Assembly (NCBI GenBank): GCA_030640215.1
Contig: DAOWJU010000147.1
Coordinates: forward strand, 1-20,331
Origin: Desulfuromonadales bacterium
GTDB taxonomy: Bacteria > Desulfobacterota > Desulfuromonadia > Desulfuromonadales > BM103
Direction of reading: 5' to 3'
DNA: 20,331 nt
A model generated the notes under the pieces. The model was not told where the DNA came from. It did not search any database and was given only the letters and a program-made list of their open reading frames with translations. Each line of letters opens with the position of its first letter. The first letter of the stretch is position 1. Shown here one piece after another: positions 1 to 8,227 of the stretch. Both the position numbers and the translations under genes were made by a program.

Positions 1-1434
1 ACAACTAAGGTTCAGGAGCAGGTCGTTAACGCCGGCCTCGCAATTGTTGCCGAGTACGATAAGGAGCTTCCGCAGGGTGATTCCGTGATGCGCCACGTTT
101 ATGCGAATGTTGGTTCGTCAACAGCGGATCGAGGTCCGGCCGGTAACTTCTCCAGCTCGGGCGGGAATCTTGCCAGTATCTCCATGTTTTTGACCCCGAG
201 TGAGAACCGCACGGTGACGGCAACCGAGATTGCCAATCGTTGGCGCGAGAGCTTGGGAGAGATCGTGGGAGTGGAAACCTTAACCTTTACTTCGAATCTG
301 ATTCATCTCGGCGCCAATATTGATATTCAACTGGCTCACGAGGATTTTACAGTTCTGGATGAGGCGGCCGAACGTCTTAAAGGCATCATTGCAACATATC
401 CGGGTACGGGTGACATTACCGACAATTACACCCTTGGCAAACGGGAAGTTAAGGTCCGACTGAAGCCTGAAGCACGCACTCTGGGAATTACTGAAGAGAA
501 CCTGGGTCGACAGTTGCGCGGCGCTTTTTACGGCTCTGAAGCATTGAGATTGCAGCGAGGTCGTAATGAAGTCAAAGTTCTGGTCCGCTATCCTGAAGAG
601 AGCCGTCAACGCTTCTGGGATCTTGAAAACATGCGCATCAGGGTGCCGGGCGGCGGTGAGATTCCACTGGATCGAGCTGCGACTCTGGTTGAGAGCCGTG
701 GCTTCAGTAAGATCAATCGGAGCGACCGCAAGCGGGTAATCAATGTGACTGCGACCGTGGACAGCCATGCGGCCAATGCGGAAGAGGTTGTCTCCGAAAT
801 CAAGTTGACTGCTTTACCGAAACTGATGGCTGATTATCCTGGCTTAAGTTATGACATGGAAGGTGAGGACAAAAATCGACGGGAATCGATGGAGAGTATG
901 TTTAACGGCTTCAAGTTGGTATTGATCGTTATTTTTGCCCTGCTGGCGATTCCTTTCCGCAGCTATTCCCAGCCGCTGTTGATCATGGTAGCAATCCCCT
1001 TTGGAATCGTTGGTGCAATCCTCGGGCATTTTATCATGGGGTACGACTTGAGCATCCTGAGCATGTTCGGAATTGTTGCCTTGACCGGTGTGGTCGTCAA
1101 CGATTCCTTACTGCTGATAGACTACACCAATCGGATGCGAAGGAAGGGTAAGTCGCTGCTGGACGCAGTTATAGAGGCCGGCCAAAGACGCTTTCGACCT
1201 ATTCTGTTAACATCTTTGACAACATTTTTTGGTCTTATGCCGATGATTCTGGAAACCAGTGTGCAGGCCCAGTTTCTCATACCCATGGCAATCAGTCTGG
1301 CTTTTGGAATCCTCTTTGCGACCGGGATTACCCTGTTGCTGGTTCCCTCTCTCTACCTGATTCTGGAAGATGCTCGAGAGTTTGTCGGTCTGCAAGAGAG
1401 ACATGCCGACCATCGAGTTAAAATAAGCGATTAA
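1..1434 (+). CDS. RND efflux transporter, inner-membrane pump, C-terminal half (5' end outside window)
   Basis: The frame is open from the first base, so the gene starts upstream. The visible 477 residues match the second half of an AcrB/HAE1-type proton-driven pump, which is usually about 1000-1050 residues. The first ~300 residues are periplasmic porter and docking sequence. They are followed by about five hydrophobic helices, starting near FKLVLIVIFALLAIPF (roughly residues 304-319) and ending with LLLVPSLYLIL. The segment GVVVNDSLLLIDYTNRMR and the following FRPILLTSLTT stretch are highly typical of the family. The protein would export drugs, solvents or lipophilic compounds with a periplasmic adaptor and an outer-membrane channel, whose genes are presumably upstream. 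The substrate cannot be read from the sequence. ttcA follows 11 bases later and is probably cotranscribed. The family call is firm; the subclass is not. Confidence 0.93.
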   Translation, partial: TTKVQEQVVNAGLAIVAEYDKELPQGDSVMRHVYANVGSSTADRGPAGNFSSSGGNLASISMFLTPSENRTVTATEIANRWRESLGEIVGVETLTFTSNLIHLGANIDIQLAHEDFTVLDEAAERLKGIIATYPGTGDITDNYTLGKREVKVRLKPEARTLGITEENLGRQLRGAFYGSEALRLQRGRNEVKVLVRYPEESRQRFWDLENMRIRVPGGGEIPLDRAATLVESRGFSKINRSDRKRVINVTATVDSHAANAEEVVSEIKLTALPKLMADYPGLSYDMEGEDKNRRESMESMFNGFKLVLIVIFALLAIPFRSYSQPLLIMVAIPFGIVGAILGHFIMGYDLSILSMFGIVALTGVVVNDSLLLIDYTNRMRRKGKSLLDAVIEAGQRRFRPILLTSLTTFFGLMPMILETSVQAQFLIPMAISLAFGILFATGITLLLVPSLYLILEDAREFVGLQERHADHRVKISD

Positions 1435-1439
1435 GGTGG
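1433..1439 (+). promoter_or_regulatory. Ribosome binding site of ttcA overlapping the RND stop codon
   Basis: AAGGTGG shares its first two bases with the TAA stop of the pump gene and lies six bases before the TTG at 1446. It is the reason for choosing this non-ATG start, and it suggests translation of ttcA is coupled to termination of the pump. Confidence 0.6.
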
Positions 1440-1445
1440 TCAACA

Positions 1446-2219
1446 TTGTTACTCAAGAATAACCAATTTCGAAGAATCAAAAAACTGACCGGAAAGGCTG
1501 TTGGCGACTTCGGCCTGATCGAGAATGGTGACCGAATTGCAGTCGCTGTTTCCGGTGGTAAGGATTCTTATGCCCTGCTGCACATTCTCGAGCAACTGCG
1601 TCGCCGCGCTCCGATTCAGTATGAACTGATTGCAGTGAATGTGGATGCCGGGTTCCCTGGCTATCGTAAAGATGTTCTGCATGGCTATCTGAAAGAGTGT
1701 GGTTTTCAGGTGCATATGGAAGCAACCAACTGCTCACAGATTATTGAGGAGCATCGGCACCCTGGTTCCTCCTATTGTGCTTTTTGTGCCCGCTTACGTC
1801 GGGGTGTCCTCTATGCTGTGGCGGACCGGCTTGGTTGCAACAAGGTCGCGCTTGGTCATCATCTTGATGATTTCATTGAGACGTTACTTCTCAACCAGTT
1901 CTATTCCGGCAAGTTGGCAGCTATGAGTCCTAAGATGTTGGCGGATAATAAACGACATACAGTAATTCGGCCGCTAGTTTATGTAGAAGAATCCGATATA
2001 GTCAAACTCTCTGACCAAAATGATTTTCCGATTATCGATTGTGGTTGTCCTGTGATGGGAGAGGAAGATCAGAACCGCCAGAGGATGAAACGACTGCTCA
2101 CTGAATTACATAAAGAAAATCACCACGTTAAACGCAGTATGATTCGTGCTCTAAGCAATGTACAACCGCGGTATCTGCTGGACCGCACAGTGGTCAGGCA
2201 GCTGGAAACAGTTTTGTAG
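1446..2219 (+). CDS. ttcA: tRNA 2-thiocytidine biosynthesis protein TtcA
   Basis: This 257-residue cytosolic protein has the PP-loop ATP-pyrophosphatase motif SGGKDS at residues 36-41. A CAFC pair (C111, C114) is followed by RLRRGVLY, then GHHLDDFIETL, and near the C-terminus by DCGCP (C199, C201). TtcA adenylates C32 of certain tRNAs and inserts sulfur through an oxygen-sensitive [4Fe-4S] cluster held by three cysteines. C111, C114 and one of C199/C201 fit that role. The length is in the normal TtcA range, slightly short of the E. coli protein. The start is a TTG preceded by a good ribosome binding site that overlaps the upstream stop codon. There is no functional link to the upstream pump; they simply appear to share a transcript. 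Confidence 0.92.
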   Translation: MLLKNNQFRRIKKLTGKAVGDFGLIENGDRIAVAVSGGKDSYALLHILEQLRRRAPIQYELIAVNVDAGFPGYRKDVLHGYLKECGFQVHMEATNCSQIIEEHRHPGSSYCAFCARLRRGVLYAVADRLGCNKVALGHHLDDFIETLLLNQFYSGKLAAMSPKMLADNKRHTVIRPLVYVEESDIVKLSDQNDFPIIDCGCPVMGEEDQNRQRMKRLLTELHKENHHVKRSMIRALSNVQPRYLLDRTVVRQLETVL

Positions 2220-2239
2220 GATGCGGTGTGGAGGAGTAC

Positions 2240-2281
2240 ATGCGGATGCGGAAATTTTTTAAGTTCAACTGTGGTTTCTAG
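2240..2281 (+). CDS. Possible 13-residue leader peptide (speculative)
   Basis: A strong ribosome binding site (GGAGGAG at 2230-2236) lies directly before an ATG that opens a 13-codon frame, MRMRKFFKFNCGF, ending in TAG. It sits between ttcA and the PilZ gene. Four of the 13 residues are phenylalanine, which recalls attenuation leader peptides. However, no amino-acid biosynthesis gene follows and no terminator/antiterminator pair is evident, so it may equally be chance. Confidence 0.2.
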   Translation: MRMRKFFKFNCGF

Positions 2282-2311
2282 GATAAAAGTTGTGCTGTTT
2301 GCTGTAGAATG

Positions 2312-2340
2312 CTCTTGAAGTTATGCATTACGTTTAAGAG
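2312..2340 (+). promoter_or_regulatory. Hairpin in the 5' leader of the PilZ gene, touching its ribosome binding site
   Basis: CTCTTGAA (2312-2319) can pair with TTTAAGAG (2333-2340) as an 8-bp stem with one G-U pair and a 13-base loop. The right arm runs into the AGGGAG at 2339-2344 that serves the ATG at 2356, so folding could limit ribosome access. This rests on sequence symmetry only. Confidence 0.3.
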
Positions 2341-2355
2341 GGAGTAGGTAACACG

Positions 2356-3057
2356 ATGTTGCTTGGGGGCGAAAAACCAAATATCAAACAGGTTGCCGTT
2401 GTGACGCGCAATCCGCAATTCAATAAACTTTTGAGCCGTATTCTTGCAGACTGGAGGTTCTTTGCCGTTGAGGACCTGTCTGCGGCGAAAGTTATCTTTG
2501 CTGAGCGTGGGGTTAAACTGCCTGAGCACGAAGGACAGGTGGTTTGGCTGACCCCCATGCCGCTTTCGGAAGGGGAATTTCTGGAGCTTCCCATCTCCTT
2601 AACCCGTCTTTACCATTTGCTTGAGTCTCACTTGTTCCCGACGCCTCGCCGCCATATCCGGGTTATTCTGGAAACCGTTGTTGATCTGAAAATCGAAAAT
2701 GATTGGTTTGACGGTTGCCTGGTCTCTCTCTCTGGTCGTGGCGGGCGCATTACCTGCGCGCATGAAATACCGCGCGGCAAGGTGTTGGAGGTTGCAGTCA
2801 AACTGGCAGGTAAGGTTTTCAGAACTCCGGCAGAGGTTTTGTATTGTATTCCTGCTGGAGATTCTCCGAAACGGTTACAACCTCAAATTGGAGTGCTTTT
2901 CAAGTTCTCCAATGACCATGAGCTCGACATGCTTCGGCGTTTTATAGAAAAGACCTGCATAGAAAGTGCTTGTGTTACGGAGAGTATTCCACTTAACGAT
3001 CCTTGCGTCAGTTGGCTCGATGTGCCGGTTGACCCTTGGAACGTGAAGGGCTCCTGA
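2356..3057 (+). CDS. PilZ-domain protein with an N-terminal receiver-like region
   Basis: The C-terminal part, about residues 97-200, is a PilZ domain, the usual bacterial receptor for cyclic di-GMP. The arginine motif RRHIR gives RxxxR with R98 and R102. The second motif, normally (D/N)xSxxG, reads SLSGRG at 124-129, so the first position is Ser while S126 and G129 are kept. Residues 10-95 (KQVAVVTRNPQFNKLLSRIL onward) resemble the alternating beta/alpha pattern of a receiver domain but show no acidic pocket or phosphoacceptor Asp, so this may be a pseudo-receiver. The protein is 233 residues, with no signal peptide or membrane segment. It ends close to the convergent response regulator, but no shared function can be shown. 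The PilZ call is fairly firm; ligand binding is inferred. Confidence 0.78.
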   Translation: MLLGGEKPNIKQVAVVTRNPQFNKLLSRILADWRFFAVEDLSAAKVIFAERGVKLPEHEGQVVWLTPMPLSEGEFLELPISLTRLYHLLESHLFPTPRRHIRVILETVVDLKIENDWFDGCLVSLSGRGGRITCAHEIPRGKVLEVAVKLAGKVFRTPAEVLYCIPAGDSPKRLQPQIGVLFKFSNDHELDMLRRFIEKTCIESACVTESIPLNDPCVSWLDVPVDPWNVKGS

Positions 3058-3081
3058 CAGTCCTGAAATTCTGGCGGGCGC

Positions 3082-3119
3082 CTAGCAGCCAGTTTATTGA
3101 TTGTCCGACAGGCTGCTAG
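3082..3119. repeat. Inverted repeat between convergent genes, possible bidirectional terminator
   Basis: CTAGCAGCC (3082-3090) and GGCTGCTAG (3111-3119) form a perfect 9-bp inverted repeat around a 20-base loop. It lies between the PilZ stop and the response-regulator stop, and the right arm contains that TAG stop. Neither side has a clear run of T, so an intrinsic terminator is possible but not certain. Confidence 0.4.
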
Positions 3120-5020
3120 CTGAACATTTTGCCGAAGAGTCCCTTCTTCTTTTTTTCTGCTTTTTCCTTACGCATACTCATCAGTCGTATTTCACGGAGA
3201 GCTTCGGTGCAATTCGGGTTGCACAGGATTGCTCGTTCGAAACGACGCTGCGCTTCTTTCTCATTGCCCTCATCTTTAGAGAGGTAGCCCAGATATAAGT
3301 GGGCCAGACTCAACTTGGGGCTTAACTCTGTCGCCCTGATCAGCTTCTTGCGGGTATTGATGACCACCTCTGTTGAACTGGAATTGGCTTTGTAGGCTGA
3401 CCATGCCTGATACATGAGATATTCCGCTTCGTTGGGACTCAATTCCAGTGCTTCAGCAAAGGTTTTTTGTGCTTCATTGTATTTTTTGACCCGGAAGAGC
3501 ACCATGCCCTTCTGAAAGGCTGTCTCCGCCTTGAGGATTGTTTCAAGATTGGTGGTCGATCTGGCCGCGCCTCCCTTACGATCCCCTATATAACGTGCTT
3601 TGGATGTTTCATCACTCAGTGTTTCGTGAGCATCACTGATGCGCTGGAAGAGAGCATTCACCTTATCTCTCAGGTCAAGCAGAACGTCTTGTTCGAAAAA
3701 GCGGTCCGGGTGATATTTCTTAACCAGGCTGTAGTAAGACTTGCGTACCTGATCACGGGGATCAGACTCACTCACGCCGAGCAGAGTGAAATAGTCCTGC
3801 TCCATCATCCAGGCATAGTCCTTCAAAAAAGTTTCCCGTCGAGTCCGAAGATCCTCTGCTTCATCACAACAGGACTCGTCAGGTGCGGTCGCAGGTTCGG
3901 TCCGTGCGACCAGTATTCCCGTACTTAGCAGTGTGGCCAGCAGGGGTTCTGCCTCCTTGCGTGACAACAGATGTCGTTTAAGAACATCTTGCAAGGTCGT
4001 ATTGCCCTGACAGCTTGCCAGGATACGTTCCTCGCTGGCAGAGAGCTGGATCTCCTGAAAACGGTAGAGAGGGTTCTCGGCCTGCTGCAGGTAGCTGTCA
4101 AGATGTGGTTCGAGGATCTTCAGGACCTGTTCGCGGCTGGCATAGTCGCGTAATCCCTGTAGAATCAGGTTGGCTGGCGACAGGTCGATGCTGGTGATGC
4201 CCTGCTTGAACTCGCGTGCCTGCATGAACCGGTAACAACCCTCTGGCCAGGCAAATGTGCCGAGGAGCTTTTCGAGTACCTGGTTGCGCAGGACGTCGTT
4301 CAACTGGTGTGGAGTGAGCAGGCCCATCTCAATCAGGGCCATGCCGTGACGCTGACCTTTCTCTTTGGCGACTTGCAGAGATTCTTTCAGCTCCTCGTCG
4401 CTGAGATGCCCGGTACGTACGAGTATCTGGCCTAGAAATTCTCGCACCAGATTTGAACGTGCGAAGATAGGATAGCCGTTACGGATGTAGACGACTTTCT
4501 TGACGTCGTTGTGCTCCAGATGCAACAGCCCGGTTGCACGCAGGCTGTAAAGATTGTGCAGGATACGCGGCAGACCGGTCTCAGAGAGTTTTCCTTCGAT
4601 AGTGAGGCGCTCTGTATCTGATGCCACCGTGGGGGCACCGATCAAGGCATCGATCTTCTCGTGCAGGGTTTTCAGAGGGAAAGGCTTGAGCAGATAGTCT
4701 GTCGCACCGTATTGTTCGCGAGCATCACGAATGTGGTCAGTTTGTTTGTAAAAGGCGGTCATCATGATGACCGGAAGTTCTTTGGTCTTCGGCAGCGATC
4801 TCAGCTTACGGCAGAGTTGCAGTCCGTTGGTTCCAGGCAGGAGGATGTCCAGCAGGGCCAGATCAAAATCGTGGTTGTCCAGCTCCAGCAGCGCTGCTTC
4901 CGCATCTTCAAAACTGTGGACTTCGTAGCCGTGCAGACGCAGGGACTCGGCGAGAAAACGACGGATATTCGGGTCGTCATCGACCATCAGAATGTGTTTG
5001 CTGCCCCCCTCAGGACTCAT
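3116..5020 (-). CDS. Response regulator fused to PATAN (DUF4388), J-domain and TPR modules
   Basis: The 634 residues contain four modules. (1) A receiver domain at about 8-127 has the acidic pocket D14-D16, phosphoacceptor D58, T88 and K112, so it should be phosphorylatable. (2) A PATAN/DUF4388-like region at about 139-300 contains the pattern TGLLHLEH...VVYIRNGYPIFA. (3) A DnaJ J-domain at about 409-478 has an intact HPD motif (437-439), so it should stimulate an Hsp70 ATPase. (4) Tetratricopeptide-like repeats lie at about 497-610 and are followed by a lysine-rich tail ending GLFGKMFS. There is no DNA-binding domain, so output is probably through protein contacts. The ATG is one base after the glnE stop, with GGAGA nine bases upstream, which implies translational coupling. 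Such fusions are known in Desulfuromonadales and Myxococcales; the target process is unknown. Confidence 0.85.
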   Translation of the reverse strand: MSPEGGSKHILMVDDDPNIRRFLAESLRLHGYEVHSFEDAEAALLELDNHDFDLALLDILLPGTNGLQLCRKLRSLPKTKELPVIMMTAFYKQTDHIRDAREQYGATDYLLKPFPLKTLHEKIDALIGAPTVASDTERLTIEGKLSETGLPRILHNLYSLRATGLLHLEHNDVKKVVYIRNGYPIFARSNLVREFLGQILVRTGHLSDEELKESLQVAKEKGQRHGMALIEMGLLTPHQLNDVLRNQVLEKLLGTFAWPEGCYRFMQAREFKQGITSIDLSPANLILQGLRDYASREQVLKILEPHLDSYLQQAENPLYRFQEIQLSASEERILASCQGNTTLQDVLKRHLLSRKEAEPLLATLLSTGILVARTEPATAPDESCCDEAEDLRTRRETFLKDYAWMMEQDYFTLLGVSESDPRDQVRKSYYSLVKKYHPDRFFEQDVLLDLRDKVNALFQRISDAHETLSDETSKARYIGDRKGGAARSTTNLETILKAETAFQKGMVLFRVKKYNEAQKTFAEALELSPNEAEYLMYQAWSAYKANSSSTEVVINTRKKLIRATELSPKLSLAHLYLGYLSKDEGNEKEAQRRFERAILCNPNCTEALREIRLMSMRKEKAEKKKKGLFGKMFS

Positions 5021-5021
5021 C

Positions 5022-8000
5022 TCAAACGTTCTCCGTGCACTTCAGAATGCGGCTAAAAGTCTCTCTAATGGTCTGGGTTGTACTGGCGTACTCTTCCAGA
5101 AACAACTTTTCTGGATGTCCTGACGTGTCCGGGTAGCCAAGGTGTCGGGCCAGCTTGGCGAGAGCCTTGGGTTCGGCAGTTAATTCATTAACGGACTGGT
5201 CATGAACCAGGCGCAACTTGTTTTCCAGACGTCGCAGGAACTTGTAGCCAGTGGTAAGATTCTCATAGTCCAATCTTGAAATCAAGTTTTCACTCTGCAG
5301 GATTGAGAGAGCCTCTACCAGATTGCGGCAGCGTAGCACGGGCTTTTCTTTACCGTGCAGCAGTTGCAGATATTGGGCGATGAATTCAACATCGACCATG
5401 CCGCCGCGGCCGGTTTTAATATTGCGTTGCTGCTCGTTTTCCTTGCCGAGTTCCTTTTCCATGCGCTGTCGTAGCCGACAGATCTCTTCGGCAAGATTCT
5501 CCGGCAAGGGGCGCTCGTAGACGATCTCAGCGGTCAGGGCCTCATAGCTTGTGGCCAGTTTTTTCGAACCAGCGGCCACTCTGGCTTTAATCAGTGCCTG
5601 ACGCTCCCATGGTGCAGCAGAGCCTTCGTGGTATTCACGATAAGCTGGTAGTGAAGAGACCAGTTGGCCCTGGTTACCGGATGGCCGCAAACGAGTGTCG
5701 ATCTCATAAACGTGACCTTCCTGAGTGATCATGGTCAGAACGGAAATGATTCTCTGGGCCAGGCGGATAAAATACTGTTTGTTGGTCTGGGGCCTGAATC
5801 GCTCCGGATCGGTCCCCTCAACCGGCCTGGTATCCCCCTCACCTTCATAAATAAAGATGATGTCGAGATCGGAATGATAATTTAATTCCATGCCGCCAAG
5901 TTTGCCCATGCCGACAATCGCGAATCCCGCTTCATGTGATGCGCCGCTGTCGTCCAGGCAATAGGGCAAGCCGTATCGTTCCAGGAGTTCTTCACGTGCC
6001 ATGAGCAAGGCCTGTTGCAGGCAGACATCGGCGACTAACGAGAGCTGACGGGTGGTTTGACCCTGAGGTGTGTGGCCATGAATATCGTTGAGGGCGATAC
6101 GCAGGAACTCTTCATTGCGGAAACGCCGCAGAGTGTTCAACTTTTCTTCGTAATGAGCTGCGTTGTCAAGATGTCCTGACAACTCTGCAGTAAGGCCTTC
6201 CGGTTCCTTGACGCTCTGGGCATAGCCCCTCGAGACCAGAGAATCAAGAACTTCAGGGTGCTGGATAAAGTTGCGCGAAAGAAACTGGCTGGTGGCAAAC
6301 AGGGCGACCAGAACTTTGATGATCTCCGGGTTTTCGGCAAGCAGGGCATAGTAGGTGCCACGTGCCCGTCGACAGGCCTGCAGGAATTTTTCCATATTCG
6401 CCAGAGCCATCGGCGGGTCAGGACTGCGTAATACCTCCTGAAAGAGCAGTGGTGCGATCCGGTCAAGTTGCCGTCGTGCCCGCTCGGTCAGATAGCCTTT
6501 GGTGCCACCTTGGCGCAGAACCGTCAAGCTCTCGTAGGCATTTTCCGGCTGGCGAAAACCTTTCTCCTCAAGGATGTCCATGCAGAGATCCGGGTCAGCG
6601 TTGGCATCGAAAAGCATGGCAACCTCGGGACTGACCTGGGACGGCAATTCTTCTTCGCTGGTATAAAAGAGATCACGGAAGATGGCTGTGACATGCTCTC
6701 TATGCTGCCGTAAAACAGCCATGAACTCTTCGGAGTGAGTAAATCCACAGCGCCTGGCCAGAGCCGTCAACTCTTCTGGTCGGGTCGGCAAGTTGTGCGT
6801 CTGCTGCTCGTTGACGACCTGAATGCGATGCTCTGCGGTGCGCAGGAAGCGATAGGCCGCACTCAGATTATCCCTCTCTTCGACGGTGATGAGTTCCTCA
6901 GCACAGAGCAGTTGCAGAGCGTTTAAAGAGTTGCGTTCACGCAGATGCGGGTTCTTGCCGGCGTTGATCAGTTGCAGAGCCTGAATAAAAAATTCGATTT
7001 CCCGAATACCGCCATACCCCAGCTTGAGGTTCAGATCACCCTCTTTTTCGCGCGTCAGGCTGCGGTCAATCTTTTGTTTCATGATCTTGATGTCATCGAT
7101 CATGGCGTAATCAAGATGACGGCGGTAGATGAACGGTTCCAGTCGCTGCAACAGCTGCTCGCCGAGCGCTTTTGATCCGGCGACCGGACGGGCTTTGAGC
7201 ATTGCTGAACGTTCCCAGCTCTGCCCCCAGCTTTCGTAATAAATCTCTCCGGCAGCAAGGGAGTTGGCCATTTCACCGCTGTTTCCTTCGGGGCGCAAGC
7301 GCAGGTCAACGCGGAAGACGAAGCCGTCTTCGGTCGCCTGGCCAATCGCCTTGCTGATCAGCTCAGACAATTTGACGAAGTACTGGTGGAGTGAAATCCG
7401 GTTACGTTGACCGCGAACAGGGTCGGTAACCCCCGTTGTCTGACCACGATCAGAGCTGTAGAAATAGATCAGGTCGACATCGGAAGAAAAATTCAGTTCG
7501 CAGCCACCGAACTTACCCATGCCGAGAATCGTGAATTCGGCTTGCTCCGTTGGCGTGCCATCGTCGGCTTCAAGCATGGGGATACCATACTCAGCTTGCA
7601 GTTGGATGCTGCAGACTTCAAACGCTCTTTGCAAGGTCGCTGCGGCTAAGGACGAGAGCTCGTCGGTCACTTCTTCGAGCTCTGCCAGGCCGCACAGATC
7701 TCGCCCGCCGATACGCAACATCTCCTGGGCCTTGAAGATACGCAGGCCCTTCTTCAGTAGCGCAGTGTCGGCATCGTCAGAGATCATCTGGCGCAGTTCC
7801 GTGCACATCTGTTCTTCGGTTTTTGTCTCTCTGATCTGGCCCTTTTGAAAGAGACCGGCAAAAATACTTGCCCGCCGGCAGAGAATGCCAGAAAGGAAGG
7901 CGGAGGCCCCGAGGATCGTCAATAATTGTCTGGTGGAAGTTTGATCGATGAGAACAATTGGCAGGTCGGTTTTGTCGACTGTCCCGCACAGGCGTTCGAG

Positions 8001-8216
8001 GTTGTTGAGTGTCTGGTCAGGATCAGCAGTTGTCAGCGCCTGTTTGGCAAGATCAGCGACAAGCTCGGGATCTGACAAAAATTCCTGTAGTAGAACCAGA
8101 TTGGTCGCGGTTTTTGCCGGCTCGGCAAAACCTGCTTCGGCAGCTGTGGCAGCAAGATCTGTTTCATTGCCAGCGGTAATCTGTTCACGCCATATTGGGA
8201 ACTCTGCAAAAGTCAT
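5022..8216 (-). CDS. glnE: Bifunctional glutamine synthetase adenylyltransferase/adenylyl-removing enzyme
   Basis: GlnE sets nitrogen assimilation by adding AMP to, or removing it from, a tyrosine of glutamine synthetase under PII control. The protein has the expected duplicated architecture. Residue numbers here count from the TTG at 8219; subtract one for the ATG. The first nucleotidyltransferase domain has GMGKFGG (233-239), the metal-binding DVD (247-249) and RVDLRLRP. The second has GMGKLGG (770-776), SDLD (783-786) and DTRLRP. Each is followed by a helical GlnD/PII-uridylyltransferase-like region containing GGIREIEF or GGMVDVEF. About 1064 residues is slightly longer than E. coli GlnE. 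ATG at 8216 is preferred over the adjacent in-frame TTG at 8219; neither has a strong ribosome binding site. It lies 11 bases after mtnA and one base before the response regulator. Glutamine synthetase itself is not in the window. Confidence 0.95.
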   Translation of the reverse strand: MTFAEFPIWREQITAGNETDLAATAAEAGFAEPAKTATNLVLLQEFLSDPELVADLAKQALTTADPDQTLNNLERLCGTVDKTDLPIVLIDQTSTRQLLTILGASAFLSGILCRRASIFAGLFQKGQIRETKTEEQMCTELRQMISDDADTALLKKGLRIFKAQEMLRIGGRDLCGLAELEEVTDELSSLAAATLQRAFEVCSIQLQAEYGIPMLEADDGTPTEQAEFTILGMGKFGGCELNFSSDVDLIYFYSSDRGQTTGVTDPVRGQRNRISLHQYFVKLSELISKAIGQATEDGFVFRVDLRLRPEGNSGEMANSLAAGEIYYESWGQSWERSAMLKARPVAGSKALGEQLLQRLEPFIYRRHLDYAMIDDIKIMKQKIDRSLTREKEGDLNLKLGYGGIREIEFFIQALQLINAGKNPHLRERNSLNALQLLCAEELITVEERDNLSAAYRFLRTAEHRIQVVNEQQTHNLPTRPEELTALARRCGFTHSEEFMAVLRQHREHVTAIFRDLFYTSEEELPSQVSPEVAMLFDANADPDLCMDILEEKGFRQPENAYESLTVLRQGGTKGYLTERARRQLDRIAPLLFQEVLRSPDPPMALANMEKFLQACRRARGTYYALLAENPEIIKVLVALFATSQFLSRNFIQHPEVLDSLVSRGYAQSVKEPEGLTAELSGHLDNAAHYEEKLNTLRRFRNEEFLRIALNDIHGHTPQGQTTRQLSLVADVCLQQALLMAREELLERYGLPYCLDDSGASHEAGFAIVGMGKLGGMELNYHSDLDIIFIYEGEGDTRPVEGTDPERFRPQTNKQYFIRLAQRIISVLTMITQEGHVYEIDTRLRPSGNQGQLVSSLPAYREYHEGSAAPWERQALIKARVAAGSKKLATSYEALTAEIVYERPLPENLAEEICRLRQRMEKELGKENEQQRNIKTGRGGMVDVEFIAQYLQLLHGKEKPVLRCRNLVEALSILQSENLISRLDYENLTTGYKFLRRLENKLRLVHDQSVNELTAEPKALAKLARHLGYPDTSGHPEKLFLEEYASTTQTIRETFSRILKCTENV

Positions 8217-8227
8217 CAAGTAGATTA

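Noticed and set aside
1..1434. The RND gene as a truncated pseudogene
   Set aside because: The frame is intact to a normal C-terminus and is simply cut by the window edge.
2221..2251. Three copies of ATGCGG
   Set aside because: The hexamer is short, unevenly spaced and partly inside the possible short frame; no repeat family is implied.
2305..2310. TAGAAT as a -10 box for the PilZ gene
   Set aside because: No acceptable -35 box or extended -10 lies at the right distance.
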